Positions 1 through 10,655 are shown, counted from the stretch's first letter. The stretch: DNA of 64,000 nucleotides from Candidatus Nitrotoga fabula (GCF_905221025.1 NZ_CAJNBL010000007.1:1-64000), one strand, 5' to 3'. Numbers and translations are program-made. Notes: generated by a model from the sequence alone, not told the origin.

Positions 1-79
1 TTTTGTGCAGCCGGATGACTTGCTTTCGCCTCTCGTGCAACTGTTCCAGCGTTTGGTATCGCGCGTCTTCTTTTTCCAT
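1..79 (-). CDS. IS630-family transposase, N-terminal fragment cut by the window edge
   Basis: Reading the minus strand from the ATG at 79 gives an open frame of 26 codons that runs off the left edge. It begins MEKEDARYQTLEQLHERRKQ and is very basic. From memory this resembles the start of IS630-type transposases of nitrosomonads, which continue into a helix-turn-helix; that part and the catalytic DDE domain lie outside the window. No inverted repeat or target duplication could be confirmed in 80-150. The identification rests on a short segment, so it is moderate at best. It could be an intact element continuing leftward or a remnant. Confidence 0.45.
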   Translation of the reverse strand, partial: MEKEDARYQTLEQLHERRKQVIRLHK

Positions 80-494
80 GCTCGTTTGGAGACACCGAAT
101 ACTTAAAAGTTCAATCTTTATAAGGCCGGATCAATATTTTTACGGGCCACCTGATACTAAATACAGAAATTTCTCCCGTTTCGGTATAACTTCGGCATAT
201 CAGGTATGCCAGTCATTTTATGAACGCCCATCCGGCAAACTATTTGTACATCATGACAGAAGCTTGACCTAATGAATCCTATGCCCGCCAATATGTACAC
301 CATCACGCAGTCAGAACACGCATTCCCGTCAAATGCAAAAGTCATTTCGTACAGTTTTTCTCTAAGGCAGGAAACTAAATTAACTTCAGCCAGATTCTAA
401 AAGGAACGTTTATATTTAAGTTGCAAAAATCATGAACCTGAGTAATCGAATGAATTTTCCCTGTAACAACGGAATGGTCACTACCTGGTATTTT
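80..494. other. Intergenic region with no supported gene
   Basis: About 415 bases between the transposase fragment and the end of ribD. Short open frames exist on both strands, but none has a convincing ribosome site, family resemblance or codon pattern. It is AT-rich and contains no obvious terminator hairpin. It may include the outer end of the insertion element, but no inverted repeat could be defined. Confidence 0.5.
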
Positions 495-1628
495 TTATTT
501 GCGCTTCACACGAGCCAGGATACGCAAATCCATGCCGACATTTCGCACATCCTGCCATTCGAGCTCTATGCGTTGATCCAATCTGGTCAATTCACCCAAT
601 TCCGCTATGCCACGAGCCATATCCCCCAGCAGCTGAGGTGCCACATAAATCAATAATTCATCCACAAGCCCAGCCTGAAGCAAAGCACCATTCAAAACCG
701 CCCCCGCCTCGACCAGTACTTCGTTACAGCCATTTGCAGCCAGATCACGCAAGGCTGCATTTAAATCCACACGGCCACTGACATCTGGCAACACAACAAC
801 TTGCGCCCCCACTTTTTCAAGGGCAGCAATTTTCTGTGAATCATGCGTCACCGTGTAAACCCGCACATTGCCACCGTGCAAAATACGAGCGGTGACCGGC
901 AACTGAAGTCGGCTATCCAGCACTACACGAAGAGAACCCGAAACAGATCGGGTCTTACGGTTACCATTTTCAGATTCCTGCGCGGTCAGCTGTGGTTCGC
1001 GCAGAGTAAGGCGGGGATCATCCGCCAGTACCGTTCCAATTCCGGTAAGCACCGCGCAGGAGCGCCCGCGCCAGCGCTGTACATCCTGCCGTGAACCTGT
1101 GCAGGATATCCACTGGCTTGCGCCATTCCTCAACGCTGTGCGCCCATCCAGACTCATGGCGATTTTGCTTCGTAACCAGGGTAATCCGCGTGACATACGC
1201 GAAAAAAAACCGATATTCAATTCACGGGCTACGTTTTCCATTAACCCGCAATCAATCTCGATACCTGCAGCGCGCAGCTTATTCATACCCTGACCTGCTA
1301 CCTGCGGATTCGGATCTTTGACTGCGGCCACCACCCGCTTGACTCCCGCACTCACCAGGGCATCGGCGCAGGGAGGAGTACGTCCATGATGGCTACAGGG
1401 TTCCAGCGTAACATAGGCAGTTGCCCCACGCGCAGATTGACCGGCGGCATGCAAAGCATGTATCTCGGCATGTGGCTCTCCTGCATACCTATGCCATCCT
1501 TCCCCGACAATCTGGCCATCGCGAACCAGCACGCAGCCAACCCTTGGATTCGGACAGGTGGTATACAGGCCGCGCTCAGCCAGTTGCAGAGCAACTGCCA
1601 TCCACCTGCTATCCTGTTCGGACAACAT
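495..1628 (-). CDS. ribD: Bifunctional riboflavin biosynthesis protein RibD (deaminase/reductase)
   Basis: Cytosolic enzyme for the second and third steps of riboflavin synthesis: it deaminates the GTP cyclohydrolase II product, then reduces its ribosyl side chain with NADPH. The N-terminal deaminase domain (about residues 1-145) has the zinc site HAE (H53, E55) and the PCSHHGRTPPC segment (C78, C87). The C-terminal reductase domain starts near 'LPWLRSKIAMSLDGR' and keeps the VLTGIGTVLADDPRLT signature. At 377 residues it has the usual full length. It lies downstream of glyA on the same strand with a gap of about 200 bases. A nrdR gene, often found between glyA and ribD in related bacteria, is absent from that gap. 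Confidence 0.97.
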   Translation of the reverse strand: MLSEQDSRWMAVALQLAERGLYTTCPNPRVGCVLVRDGQIVGEGWHRYAGEPHAEIHALHAAGQSARGATAYVTLEPCSHHGRTPPCADALVSAGVKRVVAAVKDPNPQVAGQGMNKLRAAGIEIDCGLMENVARELNIGFFSRMSRGLPWLRSKIAMSLDGRTALRNGASQWISCTGSRQDVQRWRGRSCAVLTGIGTVLADDPRLTLREPQLTAQESENGNRKTRSVSGSLRVVLDSRLQLPVTARILHGGNVRVYTVTHDSQKIAALEKVGAQVVVLPDVSGRVDLNAALRDLAANGCNEVLVEAGAVLNGALLQAGLVDELLIYVAPQLLGDMARGIAELGELTRLDQRIELEWQDVRNVGMDLRILARVKRK

Positions 1629-1642
1629 ATATACTTGCTTGC

Positions 1643-1672
1643 ATTATACAACCGACCTATTTTTCCTGAAAC
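1643..1672 (-). promoter_or_regulatory. Candidate sigma70 promoter of ribD
   Basis: On the minus strand a perfect TATAAT (plus-strand ATTATA, 1643-1648) lies 14 bases before the ribD ATG. A weak TTTCAG-like -35 sits about 17 bases upstream. Transcription would start only a few bases before the ATG, giving a very short or absent leader. No good Shine-Dalgarno precedes the ATG, which fits that reading. The -35 is poor, so this is tentative. Confidence 0.35.
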
Positions 1673-1834
1673 AAGCTATCACACGGTCAAACCTGATACC
1701 AGCCCGCACAAGAACATTGAAAATGCTCCAGACAAACACAGCATGGATTGAGGTACTCAACATCAGGACGCGGCTCAAACAAAAAAATCGCGAAACCACG
1801 GTTCCTTTCTTGCACGCTTTATTTCTGGTACGGT

Positions 1835-3079
1835 TTATCCATATACCGGAAATTTCACGCATAATTCATTCACCCCTGCTACTGCTCGTACAATCACCAC
1901 ATCATCATTAGGCGCATTCAGAATATCTGCGACCAAATGCGCAAGCTGTTCTGCCTCCAGCTCCTTAAAACCGCGAGTAGTCATAGCCGCACTGCCAATC
2001 CGAATTCCACTGGTAACAAAAGGTTTCTGTGGATCATTAGGAATTGCATTCTTATTGACAGTAATATGGGCACGACCCAGCACCGCTTCAGCTTCCTTGC
2101 CGGTTATATTCATAGATTGCAGGTCTACCAAAAACATATGACAATCGGTACGACCGGACACGATACGCAAACCGCGTTCCTGCAGCACCTTCGCCATTAC
2201 CCTGGCATTGTCAATCACCTGTTTCTGGTATTCCCTGAATTCCTTGCTCATTGCTTCCTTAAACGCTACAGCCTTGGCAGCAATCACATGCATCAGAGGT
2301 CCTCCCTGAATTCCTGGGAATATCGTGGAATTCAGTGGCTTCTCAAATTCTGCCTTGGCCAGGATAATTCCTCCCCGCGGACCGCGCAAAGTCTTATGCG
2401 TAGTACTGGTAACAAAATCGGCTATTCCAACCGGGCTGGGATAACAGCCAGCAGCAATCAAACCTGCGTAATGTGCCATATCCACGAACAAATATGCGCC
2501 CACGCTGTCCGCTATGGCGCGAAACCGCTTCCAGTCAATCACCAGTGCGTAAGCAGAAGCACCCGCAACGATCATCTTGGGCTTATGCTCCTGGGCCAGT
2601 TTTTCTACTGCATCGTAGTCAATTTCTTCATTTTCATTCAAGCCGTAAGCGATAGCGCGATATAATTTGCCACTCACGTTTACCGATGAGCCATGGGTCA
2701 GATGACCGCCATGTGCAAGCGACATCCCAAGGATGGTGTCCCCAGGCTTAAGCACCGACATATAAACCGCCTGATTGGCTTGTGAACCGGAATGGGGTTG
2801 CACATTGGCGTATTCTGCACCAAATAAAGCTTTCACACGGTCAATCGCCAGCTGCTCCGCTATATCCACATATTCACATCCGCCGTAATAACGCTTTCCT
2901 GGATATCCTTCAGCGTATTTGTTCGTCAGCTTGCTCCCCTGAGCCTCCATCACTGCCGGGCTGGTGTAATTTTCCGATGCAATCAGTTCAATGTGATCTT
3001 CCTGACGGCGACTTTCACTCTGGATCGCCACCCATAATTCAGGGTCAGCATGAGCAATGGTATTTTGATTGGAGAACAT
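1835..3079 (-). CDS. glyA: Serine hydroxymethyltransferase
   Basis: Cytosolic PLP enzyme that interconverts serine and glycine while charging tetrahydrofolate with a one-carbon unit. It is 414 residues, the normal bacterial length. The PLP lysine is K229 in [13 protein letters not shown]. The family segments [11 protein letters not shown] near the N-terminus, [13 protein letters not shown] (residues 55-67) and the glycine-rich [10 protein letters not shown] are all present. The ATG at 3079 is preceded by AAAGGA at good spacing, which supports this start. ribD follows on the same strand. No sign of truncation. Confidence 0.98.
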   Translation of the reverse strand: MFSNQNTIAHADPELWVAIQSESRRQEDHIELIASENYTSPAVMEAQGSKLTNKYAEGYPGKRYYGGCEYVDIAEQLAIDRVKALFGAEYANVQPHSGSQANQAVYMSVLKPGDTILGMSLAHGGHLTHGSSVNVSGKLYRAIAYGLNENEEIDYDAVEKLAQEHKPKMIVAGASAYALVIDWKRFRAIADSVGAYLFVDMAHYAGLIAAGCYPSPVGIADFVTSTTHKTLRGPRGGIILAKAEFEKPLNSTIFPGIQGGPLMHVIAAKAVAFKEAMSKEFREYQKQVIDNARVMAKVLQERGLRIVSGRTDCHMFLVDLQSMNITGKEAEAVLGRAHITVNKNAIPNDPQKPFVTSGIRIGSAAMTTRGFKELEAEQLAHLVADILNAPNDDVVIVRAVAGVNELCVKFPVYG

Positions 3080-3250
3080 GCAGAATTCCTTTAAGTTAAT
3101 GAAGGTATGAAATTGTGGATATTATCACGTTAACTGCAAACAAACTTGTTGCACCCTGCCCATTCCCGTCTGCACCAGGAGATTTTCTGCATTCAAATCA
3201 ATATGCCGCATCTTTAAAATAGTAGAAACACCCGTACCGAAGGGCATCCT

Positions 3251-3706
3251 TCAATATGGATTGGCATATTTTAATTTTTCCATCAACTTGCTCTCTAATG
3301 CCTCCATCCGTACTGCATCATGTTCACTTTCATGGTCATACCCTTGCAAATGCAGGGTAGCATGAATAACAAGATGAGCATAATGCGCCTGCAAAGCCTT
3401 GCCTTGCTCACTGGCTTCACGCTCCACCACCGGCGCGCAGATTACAATATCTCCGTACTGTATATCCATGCCTCCTGGAGAAAATTCATTATCGGAATAT
3501 GTAAACGTAAGCACGTTCGTTGCATAATTCCTGCCTCGATATTTTGAATTCAGCGCAAGGCCTTCCTGTTCATCTACGATACGCAGGACAATTTGAAGAT
3601 TGCGCTGCTGCGCTACTTTAACCCAACGACGAAACTGCGGGCGTGTGGGCAGGCTACCCCTATCAGTTGCATACTGCACTGACATGGATAATTTATATAT
3701 GGCCAT
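3251..3706 (-). CDS. ybeY: Endoribonuclease YbeY (rRNA maturation factor)
   Basis: Single-strand-specific metallo-endoribonuclease involved in 16S rRNA 3'-end maturation and late ribosome quality control. The metal-binding triad is visible as HATLHLQGYDH (H115, H119, H125), the HxxxHxxxxxH signature of this family. The upstream segment with TNVLTFTY and GDIVIC is also typical. Length 151 residues is normal. It reads away from grxD across a 157-base gap that should hold both promoters. glyA lies downstream on the same strand after about 170 bases. Confidence 0.95.
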   Translation of the reverse strand: MAIYKLSMSVQYATDRGSLPTRPQFRRWVKVAQQRNLQIVLRIVDEQEGLALNSKYRGRNYATNVLTFTYSDNEFSPGGMDIQYGDIVICAPVVEREASEQGKALQAHYAHLVIHATLHLQGYDHESEHDAVRMEALESKLMEKLKYANPY

Positions 3707-3795
3707 GATTTTACATCCAAAAATAAATTGATGAATACTGCGCAGCCTGTACCTGCATCCTGTTAATCAAGCTTTACTTTTAAATCTGCGAATTC

Positions 3796-3825
3796 TTGAC
3801 CCGGCTGCAAACGTGCTGATAATAT
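3796..3825 (+). promoter_or_regulatory. Predicted sigma70 promoter of grxD
   Basis: TTGACC (3796-3801) is followed after 18 bases by TAATAT (3820-3825). Transcription would start near 3832, about 30 bases before the grxD ATG. A purine-rich ribosome site, CGAGGG, lies before the ATG at 3864. It is the best promoter match in the ybeY-grxD divergent gap. Predicted by eye only. Confidence 0.55.
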
Positions 3826-3863
3826 GCTTCGGTTAATCATTAACTAAATTATCGAGGGTATAT

Positions 3864-4172
3864 ATGGACGTACAAGAGCTCATCAAGCAACAAGTTACCA
3901 GCAACCCTATTGTGCTGTATATGAAAGGCACCCCGGGGGCTCCTCAATGTGGATTTTCCGCCAATGTAGTGCAAATTCTCAAGGCATGTGGCGTAACGGG
4001 ACTATTTAGCGTGGACGTACTTTCTGACCCAGAAATCCGTCAAGGAATCAAGGAATACTCAGACTGGCCAACGATTCCTCAGCTCTATGTCAATGGCAAT
4101 TTTATTGGTGGCTCTGACATCATCAGTGAAATGTATAGGAGCGGAGATCTTCAGAAGCTGCTCAATTCATAA
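3864..4172 (+). CDS. grxD: Monothiol glutaredoxin Grx4 (CGFS type)
   Basis: Small cytosolic monothiol glutaredoxin that binds a [2Fe-2S] cluster with glutathione and passes it to target proteins. The active-site motif CGFS is at residues 29-32, with the glutathione-contacting lysine in YMKGTP (K21), the WPTIPQLYVNG segment and a GGSDI motif. At 102 residues it has the standard length for a single-domain CGFS glutaredoxin. It has its own promoter candidate and a strong terminator directly downstream, so it is probably monocistronic. Confidence 0.97.
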   Translation: MDVQELIKQQVTSNPIVLYMKGTPGAPQCGFSANVVQILKACGVTGLFSVDVLSDPEIRQGIKEYSDWPTIPQLYVNGNFIGGSDIISEMYRSGDLQKLLNS

Positions 4173-4197
4173 ATACGTGCGCTTGACGCATATTTTA

Positions 4198-4222
4198 GGC
4201 GACCTTCTGGTCGCCTTTTTTT
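4198..4222 (+). terminator. Rho-independent terminator after grxD
   Basis: GGCGACC (4198-4204), loop TTCT, GGTCGCC (4209-4215), then a run of seven T (4216-4222). This is a perfect 7-bp GC-rich stem. It lies between the convergent grxD and argH and ends grxD transcripts. Confidence 0.93.
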
Positions 4223-4229
4223 ATTTAAT

Positions 4230-5618
4230 TCATCCTTCCAGATCCTTGCGAGCCTTGGTAATGGCTGCCTCAACCTGCCTGGGTGCTGTGCCACCGATAT
4301 GATCACGGCTGGCCAGAGAACCTTCCAGTGTAAGCACAGAATAAACATCATCCGCAACAAGGGGGGAAAACTCTTTTAATTTCTCCAGCGTTAATTCACT
4401 CAGATCGCAACTATTTTGTTCAGCAAAACGTACTGCCAGCGCAACCGCTTCATGCGCATCGCGAAAAGGCAGACCTTTCTTCACAAGATAGTCCGCCAGA
4501 TCAGTAGCCGTGGCATAACCCTGCATCGCAGCACTACGCATAGCATCCGGCTTGACCGTAATTCCCCTTACCATGTCAGAAAAGATACGTAAGGTCTGGG
4601 TTAGGGTATCAACACTGTCAAATAAGGGCTCTTTGTCTTCCTGGTTGTCCTTATTATAGGCAAGTGGCTGACTTTTCATTAAAGTTAGCAAGCTTACAAG
4701 ATTGCCGTTCACCCGGCCTGTTTTACCGCGCACTAGCTCAGGCACATCTGGATTTTTTTTCTGGGGCATTATTGAAGAGCCTGTACAGAAACGATCGGCG
4801 ATATCAATGAAACCCAGCCGGGGATTCATCCAGAGGATCAGTTCTTCGGAAAAGCGAGACAAATGTGTCATGATTAATGCTGCACACGCGGTAAATTCAA
4901 TAATAAAATCCCGATCGGATACCGCATCCAGCGAGTTTTCACTCACCCCGTCAAAACCGAGAAGCTCGGCAACCATCTCCCGCTTGATCGGATAACTGGT
5001 ACCTGCAAGTGCAGCTGCACCAAGCGGCAAACGATTCACTCGCTTGCGACAATCAGCAATACGTTCCGCATCACGCTTAAGCATCTCGAAATATGCCATC
5101 AGGTGGTGTGCGAAACTCACTGGCTGTGCAACCTGCAAATGGGTATAACCCGGCATTATGGTTCGAATGTGCCGGGCAGCAAGATCCAGTATGGAGTATT
5201 GCAGATCGCGGATCCCCTCTTGCAGCTCATCAATAGCATGACGTAAATATAGGCGCACATCTGTTGCCACTTGGTCATTGCGGGAACGTCCTGTATGCAA
5301 GCGCTTGCCCGCATCGCCAACTAGCGCGGTTAAGCGATTTTCTATATTAAGATGCACATCCTCAAGATCCAGCAACCAGGAAAATTTCCCTTCAAGAATC
5401 TCCTGTTTGATCTGCATCAAGCCTCTGCGAATATCGGTCAAATCCTGCGTCGCAATGATACCGCAAGCCTCAAGCATCGTTGCATGAGCAAGCGAAGCCT
5501 GAATATCAAATGGCGCCAGTCGCTTATCAAACTCCACTGAAGCAGTATAACGCTTCACCAATTCGTCAACAGGTTCGGAGAATCGCCCCGACCAGGTTTT
5601 ATTGTCTTGCGTTGTCAT
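4230..5618 (-). CDS. argH: Argininosuccinate lyase
   Basis: Cytosolic enzyme that cleaves argininosuccinate to arginine and fumarate in the last step of arginine synthesis. It belongs to the fumarase/aspartase superfamily. The superfamily signature [11 protein letters not shown] is at residues 280-290, with the [13 protein letters not shown] segment (108-120) and PGYTHLQ with H160. Length 462 is standard. The gene stands alone: grxD converges from the left, and ppc lies 212 bases to the right on the same strand. Confidence 0.98.
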   Translation of the reverse strand: MTTQDNKTWSGRFSEPVDELVKRYTASVEFDKRLAPFDIQASLAHATMLEACGIIATQDLTDIRRGLMQIKQEILEGKFSWLLDLEDVHLNIENRLTALVGDAGKRLHTGRSRNDQVATDVRLYLRHAIDELQEGIRDLQYSILDLAARHIRTIMPGYTHLQVAQPVSFAHHLMAYFEMLKRDAERIADCRKRVNRLPLGAAALAGTSYPIKREMVAELLGFDGVSENSLDAVSDRDFIIEFTACAALIMTHLSRFSEELILWMNPRLGFIDIADRFCTGSSIMPQKKNPDVPELVRGKTGRVNGNLVSLLTLMKSQPLAYNKDNQEDKEPLFDSVDTLTQTLRIFSDMVRGITVKPDAMRSAAMQGYATATDLADYLVKKGLPFRDAHEAVALAVRFAEQNSCDLSELTLEKLKEFSPLVADDVYSVLTLEGSLASRDHIGGTAPRQVEAAITKARKDLEG

Positions 5619-5830
5619 CGTTTCTTATCCTGAGTAGCAACTCATCAAAATAGCTTACAACCGAGATAAATACAAACAGATCCATCCGGATGCCGAAGAA
5701 ATTGGCATCAAACAATTATATTTAACTCAAAAACACATAAGAACAGGCTCTCGCTCATTCACTTTGTGCAAAAATATGGCTAAACTGTATAATTAAAATA
5801 TTTACAAACAAACATTGCAAGCATTACCGA

Positions 5831-8611
5831 TTAGCCGCTATTCCTCAATCCTGCTGCAATTCCATTAATCGTCAGATGAATTGCACGCTTCACAAGATTG
5901 TTCGTATCACCGGAACGGTGGCGATGCAATAGTCCCACCTGCAGGTGATTAAGCGGGTCTATATATGGAGTCCTTGTAGCCAGGCTGCGCGCAAGGGTTG
6001 GGTTACTTTCCAGCAAGGTAGTTGCGCCGGTAATGGCAAACAGCATATCCACAGTACATTGCCATTCCTCTTCAATTCTACTGAAGATGGAGTGACGCAA
6101 CGTTTCATCCGGCACCAGTTCGGCATAACGTGAGGCAATGCCCATATCCGTCTTGGACAGAACCATGTCCATATTGGAAAGCAGACCACGGAAAAATGCC
6201 CAGTTCTTATACATAGCTTGCAACTGCTGTAACCCGGATTCGCCTTCCCTTGCGACAAATTTTTGAACCGCGCTGCCAAACCCATACCAGCCCGGCAATA
6301 AAATGCGGTTCAGGCTCCAGCTGAAGACCCATGGTATGGCGCGCAAATCCTCAATGTTGTTGGTAGCCTTGCGCGAAGAGGGTCGGCTACCAATATTAAG
6401 TTCCGCAATTTCACGTATAGGCGTAGATGCAAAAAAATAATCATTGAATCCAGGAGTTTCATACACCAATTGGCGATAGGATGCAAAAGCATCCGAACTA
6501 AGTTCCTCCCCGATTCGCAGATATTCGGGCATAACGCTGTTGTTTTGGTCGTGCTGAGGGTGCAGAAGTGTTGCTTCCATGGTGGCAGCGATAAGAATTT
6601 CCAGATTACGCCTTCCGATCTCATGATCGGAATATTTACTGGCAATTACCTCGCCCTGCTCAGTAATGCGAATCTGAGCATTTACGCTACCTGGTGGCTG
6701 CGCAAGAATTGCCTCGTAGCTCGGTCCTCCGCCACGTCCTACTGTGCCGCCCCGCCCGTGGAAAAGTCGCAGCTCAATACCATGTTTTTCAAATACGTTA
6801 ACCAGCTCCAGTTCCGCTTTATATAGTTCCCAATTGGCAGTGAGGTAGCCGCCATCTTTATTGCTATCTGAATAACCGAGCATGACTTCCTGTGTATTGC
6901 CACGGCTTTTTAGCAATTCGCGATAAAACGGGAGAGAAAACAGTTCATGCATAATCTTCCCACAGGAACGCAAATCAGCAATCGTTTCAAATAGCGGAAT
7001 AATATTTACATGCAGACGATCACGATTTTCCAGCAAACCAACCTGTTGCAGCATTAAAGCCACTTCAAGTAGATCGCTTACTGCATCCGTTTTGGAGATA
7101 ATATAATTGGGTAGCGCAACATGCCCGAATTGACTGTGAATTTTTGCTGCGACTTGCATCAGTTGCAGTTCACTTTTTACCGTATCTGAATATCCTTCCA
7201 GTTCATTGACCAATGTCTTTCCTGCCTGCAATGCAGCAATCAATACACTACAGCGGCCTGCTTCATCCAGATGGGCATAATTGGAATTACCTGCGATAGC
7301 AAGAACCTCTCCAATCACTTGCTCATGCACCCCGCTATGCTGACGCATATCGAGTGGAGCAAGATGGAACCCAAACACCTCTACAGCACGGCGAAGACAA
7401 GCCACTCGTCCACGTGCCAGATATAACGCGCCGTGCTGCTCAAGCGAATGAATAATAATATCGAGATCAGCTATATACTCTTGCGCATCTGCATATGGCT
7501 TGGCATTCTGACCAACCGGCTGCAAATGCTTGACATGATGTCCGAACTGTTTTGATGTTGCGACTAAACGCGAATATACGGAAATCAATGCCCGACGGTA
7601 TGGCTCATCTTCACGGCTTACCGCTTTATCTGGTGACTGAGCGGCAAATTCCTCCAGTTCCTTGCTAACATTCACCAAATGGGTAGAAAGACTCAGTCTC
7701 TTTCCAAGAAGATGGGTTTCCGACAAATAATATTCCAGTGTGGTAGCTGAATGACGCATTACTGTATCCAGCATAACCTGATGGGTAACAAATGGGTTAC
7801 CATCACGGTCGCCACCAATCCAGCTGCCAACACGCAGAAACGGAGGGATGTGCAACCGTTTACCGAAACGATCTTCTATCTGTTTTTCAAGGCTGGCATA
7901 AATCTTGGGTATTTCGCTGAAAAAAGTATAGCGGTAATACGCCAACCCATTCTTTACCTCATCCGGCACGGTTAGCTTCGATGTTCGCAACATACGGGTA
8001 TGCCACAAGATCAGCACGAACCGGCGCAACGCTTCTTCATTGTCAGCCAGTTCGTCAGGAGTCATATTGATCCGATCCCGATCGGATAGCAGACTGGCAA
8101 TAATCAGCTGACAATCTCGAATGCTCTTCCGCTGCACCTCGGTTGGATGCGCTGTAAGAACAGGGGAAATTAGTGCCTTATCAAAAAAAGCCTGTATCGT
8201 CTCAGCAGAAATATGCTTTTCTTGTATCCGGTCGAGTGCAAGTTGCAGACTTCCTTCCTGTGGGGGAGAACCCGCTGTAAAGTGGGCGCGACGGCGGCGG
8301 TTGTGATGCAGATCTTCAGCAATATTGGAAAGTTGTGAAAAATAACTGAAGGCCCTGACCACCGACAACGTATCACGAGGGGACAAGGCATCGAGGATTG
8401 ATTCCAATTGCTGACCATCGCGATCATCCTGGGTCTTTCTGAACAACACGGCGCAGCGCCGAACGTTTTCGACTATATCAAAGGTTCTCTCCCCTTCCTG
8501 CTCGCGCAATGTATCACCAAGGATACGTCCGAGCAGACGAATATCTTCACGTAACGGCATGTCTTTAAAGGAAAGATCGGCAGGAATGGCTGGCAGGTTC
8601 ATGGTATTCAT
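5831..8611 (-). CDS. ppc: Phosphoenolpyruvate carboxylase
   Basis: Anaplerotic enzyme that carboxylates phosphoenolpyruvate with bicarbonate to oxaloacetate. It is important in autotrophs that draw biosynthetic carbon from an incomplete cycle. The catalytic histidine segment VLTAHPTEVQRKS, the GYSDSNKDGG motif, the glycine-rich FHGRGGTVGRGGGP loop and the C-terminus AAGLRNSG are all present, so the protein is complete at about 926 residues. The frame opens at a GTG at 8632; the ATG codons at 8611 or 8602 are more likely starts, though none has a strong ribosome site. It is divergent from hemC. Confidence 0.97.
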   Translation of the reverse strand: MNTMNLPAIPADLSFKDMPLREDIRLLGRILGDTLREQEGERTFDIVENVRRCAVLFRKTQDDRDGQQLESILDALSPRDTLSVVRAFSYFSQLSNIAEDLHHNRRRRAHFTAGSPPQEGSLQLALDRIQEKHISAETIQAFFDKALISPVLTAHPTEVQRKSIRDCQLIIASLLSDRDRINMTPDELADNEEALRRFVLILWHTRMLRTSKLTVPDEVKNGLAYYRYTFFSEIPKIYASLEKQIEDRFGKRLHIPPFLRVGSWIGGDRDGNPFVTHQVMLDTVMRHSATTLEYYLSETHLLGKRLSLSTHLVNVSKELEEFAAQSPDKAVSREDEPYRRALISVYSRLVATSKQFGHHVKHLQPVGQNAKPYADAQEYIADLDIIIHSLEQHGALYLARGRVACLRRAVEVFGFHLAPLDMRQHSGVHEQVIGEVLAIAGNSNYAHLDEAGRCSVLIAALQAGKTLVNELEGYSDTVKSELQLMQVAAKIHSQFGHVALPNYIISKTDAVSDLLEVALMLQQVGLLENRDRLHVNIIPLFETIADLRSCGKIMHELFSLPFYRELLKSRGNTQEVMLGYSDSNKDGGYLTANWELYKAELELVNVFEKHGIELRLFHGRGGTVGRGGGPSYEAILAQPPGSVNAQIRITEQGEVIASKYSDHEIGRRNLEILIAATMEATLLHPQHDQNNSVMPEYLRIGEELSSDAFASYRQLVYETPGFNDYFFASTPIREIAELNIGSRPSSRKATNNIEDLRAIPWVFSWSLNRILLPGWYGFGSAVQKFVAREGESGLQQLQAMYKNWAFFRGLLSNMDMVLSKTDMGIASRYAELVPDETLRHSIFSRIEEEWQCTVDMLFAITGATTLLESNPTLARSLATRTPYIDPLNHLQVGLLHRHRSGDTNNLVKRAIHLTINGIAAGLRNSG

Positions 8612-8714
8612 CTTTAAAACAGGTTTTTCCACATCATACGGTTAAGGCGTACACAGTAGGCTCATGTTAGAATTCGGCACAATCGGATTTTTAACTAAAG
8701 ATTCAGGAAAACAA

Positions 8715-9668
8715 ATGAATCAGGTATCTCAGGCGCAAACCGCCCCCGCAAAACTTGTGATCGTATCACGTGAAAGCGCGTTGGCAATGTGGCAGGCAGA
8801 ATTTATCCGTGACCAGCTACGCGCATTATACCAACAAACCGAAATCAGCATATCGGGCATGACGACTCAGGGAGACCAGCTTCTTGATGTAACTCTCTCA
8901 AAAATCGGCGGCAAAGGCTTATTCGTAAAAGAGCTTGAAACCGCATTACAGGATGGATGGGCAGATATTGCGGTACATTCGCTAAAGGATGTTCCTATGC
9001 ATTTACCACCAGGATTTATGATCGCCTGCATTAGTAAGCGGGAAGACGCACGCGATGCTTTCATATCCAACCTGTATGCTAATCTTGAAGAACTGCCTCC
9101 TGGAAGCATAGTCGGGACTTCAAGCTTGCGTCGTGAGAGCCAGTTACGCGCATGTTTTCCGCATCTGAAGATTGAATCTTTACGCGGCAATGTGCAGACA
9201 CGCTTACGCAAACTGGATGAGGGCAGGTACTCTGCCATCATCCTTGCTGCTGCCGGTTTGAAGCGTTTAGGCTTGAACGATCGTATCCGTGCTTTCATTT
9301 CCCCTGAAAGCAGTCTACCAGCAGTAGGCCAAGGCGCGCTTGCTATCGAATGCCTCAGTTCACGCCCGGATTTGGAGGTATTGCTCAGACCGCTGCATGA
9401 TGCCGATACCGCGGCATGTGTCAAAGCGGAGCGAGCCTTAAGCCGTGCGCTTGCAGGCAACTGTCAGGTACCACTAGGCGGTTTTGCCGAAATTATTGAC
9501 AGTAAACTCCGCTTGCGTGGCTTTGTCGGAAGCCCTGATGGAAAACGTATGGCGCACGCTGAATTATATGGTACGACCGATGATCCAGAAGCATTGGGCA
9601 ATGCTGTGGCACAAGCTTTGCGCATGCAAGGAGCAGAAGAAATTCTCGCATCTCAGGATTTAAAATAA
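8715..9668 (+). CDS. hemC: Porphobilinogen deaminase (hydroxymethylbilane synthase)
   Basis: Cytosolic enzyme that joins four porphobilinogens into hydroxymethylbilane for haem synthesis. The cysteine carrying the dipyrromethane cofactor is C250 in GNCQVPLGG. The N-terminal segment [12 protein letters not shown] and the GRLLS-equivalent [10 protein letters not shown] are recognisable. The frame extends 17 codons further upstream, but the ATG at 8715 has AGGAAAA before it and gives the usual length (317 residues). hemD follows after about 150 bases, then hemX and hemY, the normal haem cluster order. Confidence 0.97.
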   Translation: MNQVSQAQTAPAKLVIVSRESALAMWQAEFIRDQLRALYQQTEISISGMTTQGDQLLDVTLSKIGGKGLFVKELETALQDGWADIAVHSLKDVPMHLPPGFMIACISKREDARDAFISNLYANLEELPPGSIVGTSSLRRESQLRACFPHLKIESLRGNVQTRLRKLDEGRYSAIILAAAGLKRLGLNDRIRAFISPESSLPAVGQGALAIECLSSRPDLEVLLRPLHDADTAACVKAERALSRALAGNCQVPLGGFAEIIDSKLRLRGFVGSPDGKRMAHAELYGTTDDPEALGNAVAQALRMQGAEEILASQDLK

Positions 9669-9824
9669 GCTTTTTTAAAGCAAGTGGCACGGATAGCGAA
9701 TGGCCATTCATTTTAATCAGATGAAGACTCCTACTCCATGGAAATGTGGGGATCATTTTTGCCTGATCCCCTTTTTCGTCCCCGCTCGGCCTCTGCAAGG
9801 CAACCAGAATTGCTGCAGAAAATA

Positions 9825-10655
9825 ATGCAAAAACGACCACTAACCGGCCTGAATATTGTAGTAACCCGCCCGCGCGGGCAGGCAGAAAAATTGGCCCAGT
9901 GCATTGAAATGGCAGGGGGCCATGCCACGCTTTTCCCCCTGCTGGAAATCAGCCCGGTGCTTGACTTGGCACCTTTATATTCGCTCGCTAAGCGTCTCCA
10001 CGAATTTAACTTGGCAATTTTTATCAGCCCCAATGCTGTACTTTATGGCATGCAAGCCATCCTGAATACAGACGAGAAAAAAGAAGAAATCGACATTAGG
10101 CGGCAAGTAAAATTTCCAGCCTCATTAAAAATTGCAACTGTAGGACAGGGGAGCGTACGCGCATTACGTGGTTACGGCCTTGAAAACATTCTTGCACCAC
10201 ATGACCGTTTTGATAGTGAAGCTTTGCTTGCATTGCCTGAGTTACAGCACGTTGCCGGCCAAAATGTGGTCATTTTTCGCGGCAATGGCGGGCGCGAGTT
10301 ACTGGGTGACACCCTGAAATCACGTGGCGCCCGGGTAGAATATGTCACATGCTACCAGCGCAATAAACCAACTCAGGACGCTACCCAATTGATTGCAACC
10401 CACCCCGATGCCATTATCATAACCAGTAGCGAAGCAATGGGTTATTTAAATGATATGGTCAATAATATTGAGAAACAAGAACTCACGATGGTTCCCATAT
10501 TTGTCCCGCACATTCGCATTGCCGAAGTCGCGAACCAGCTGGGCTGGAGCAATGTGATACTGACAAGTGCAGGAGACGACGGCTTGATGTCTGGCTTAAT
10601 CGCATGGGCACATACGCAAAATAATGCTTCACGCAGACCTGGAAAAAAATCATGA
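9825..10655 (+). CDS. hemD: Uroporphyrinogen-III synthase
   Basis: Cyclises hydroxymethylbilane to uroporphyrinogen III with inversion of ring D. The family is poorly conserved, but the N-terminal segment 'LNIVVTRPRGQAEKLAQ', the FPLLEI stretch, IFISPNAV and the late IITSSEA motif are typical. The open frame begins at 9738; the ATG at 9825 gives 276 residues and starts right before the conserved core, so it is preferred, although no strong ribosome site marks it. The stop overlaps the hemX start by four bases, which indicates translational coupling. Confidence 0.93.
   Translation: MQKRPLTGLNIVVTRPRGQAEKLAQCIEMAGGHATLFPLLEISPVLDLAPLYSLAKRLHEFNLAIFISPNAVLYGMQAILNTDEKKEEIDIRRQVKFPASLKIATVGQGSVRALRGYGLENILAPHDRFDSEALLALPELQHVAGQNVVIFRGNGGRELLGDTLKSRGARVEYVTCYQRNKPTQDATQLIATHPDAIIITSSEAMGYLNDMVNNIEKQELTMVPIFVPHIRIAEVANQLGWSNVILTSAGDDGLMSGLIAWAHTQNNASRRPGKKS

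Noticed and set aside
157-345. 62-codon minus-strand frame left of ribD
   Set aside because: No ribosome site, no family resemblance, cysteine-rich random-looking composition.
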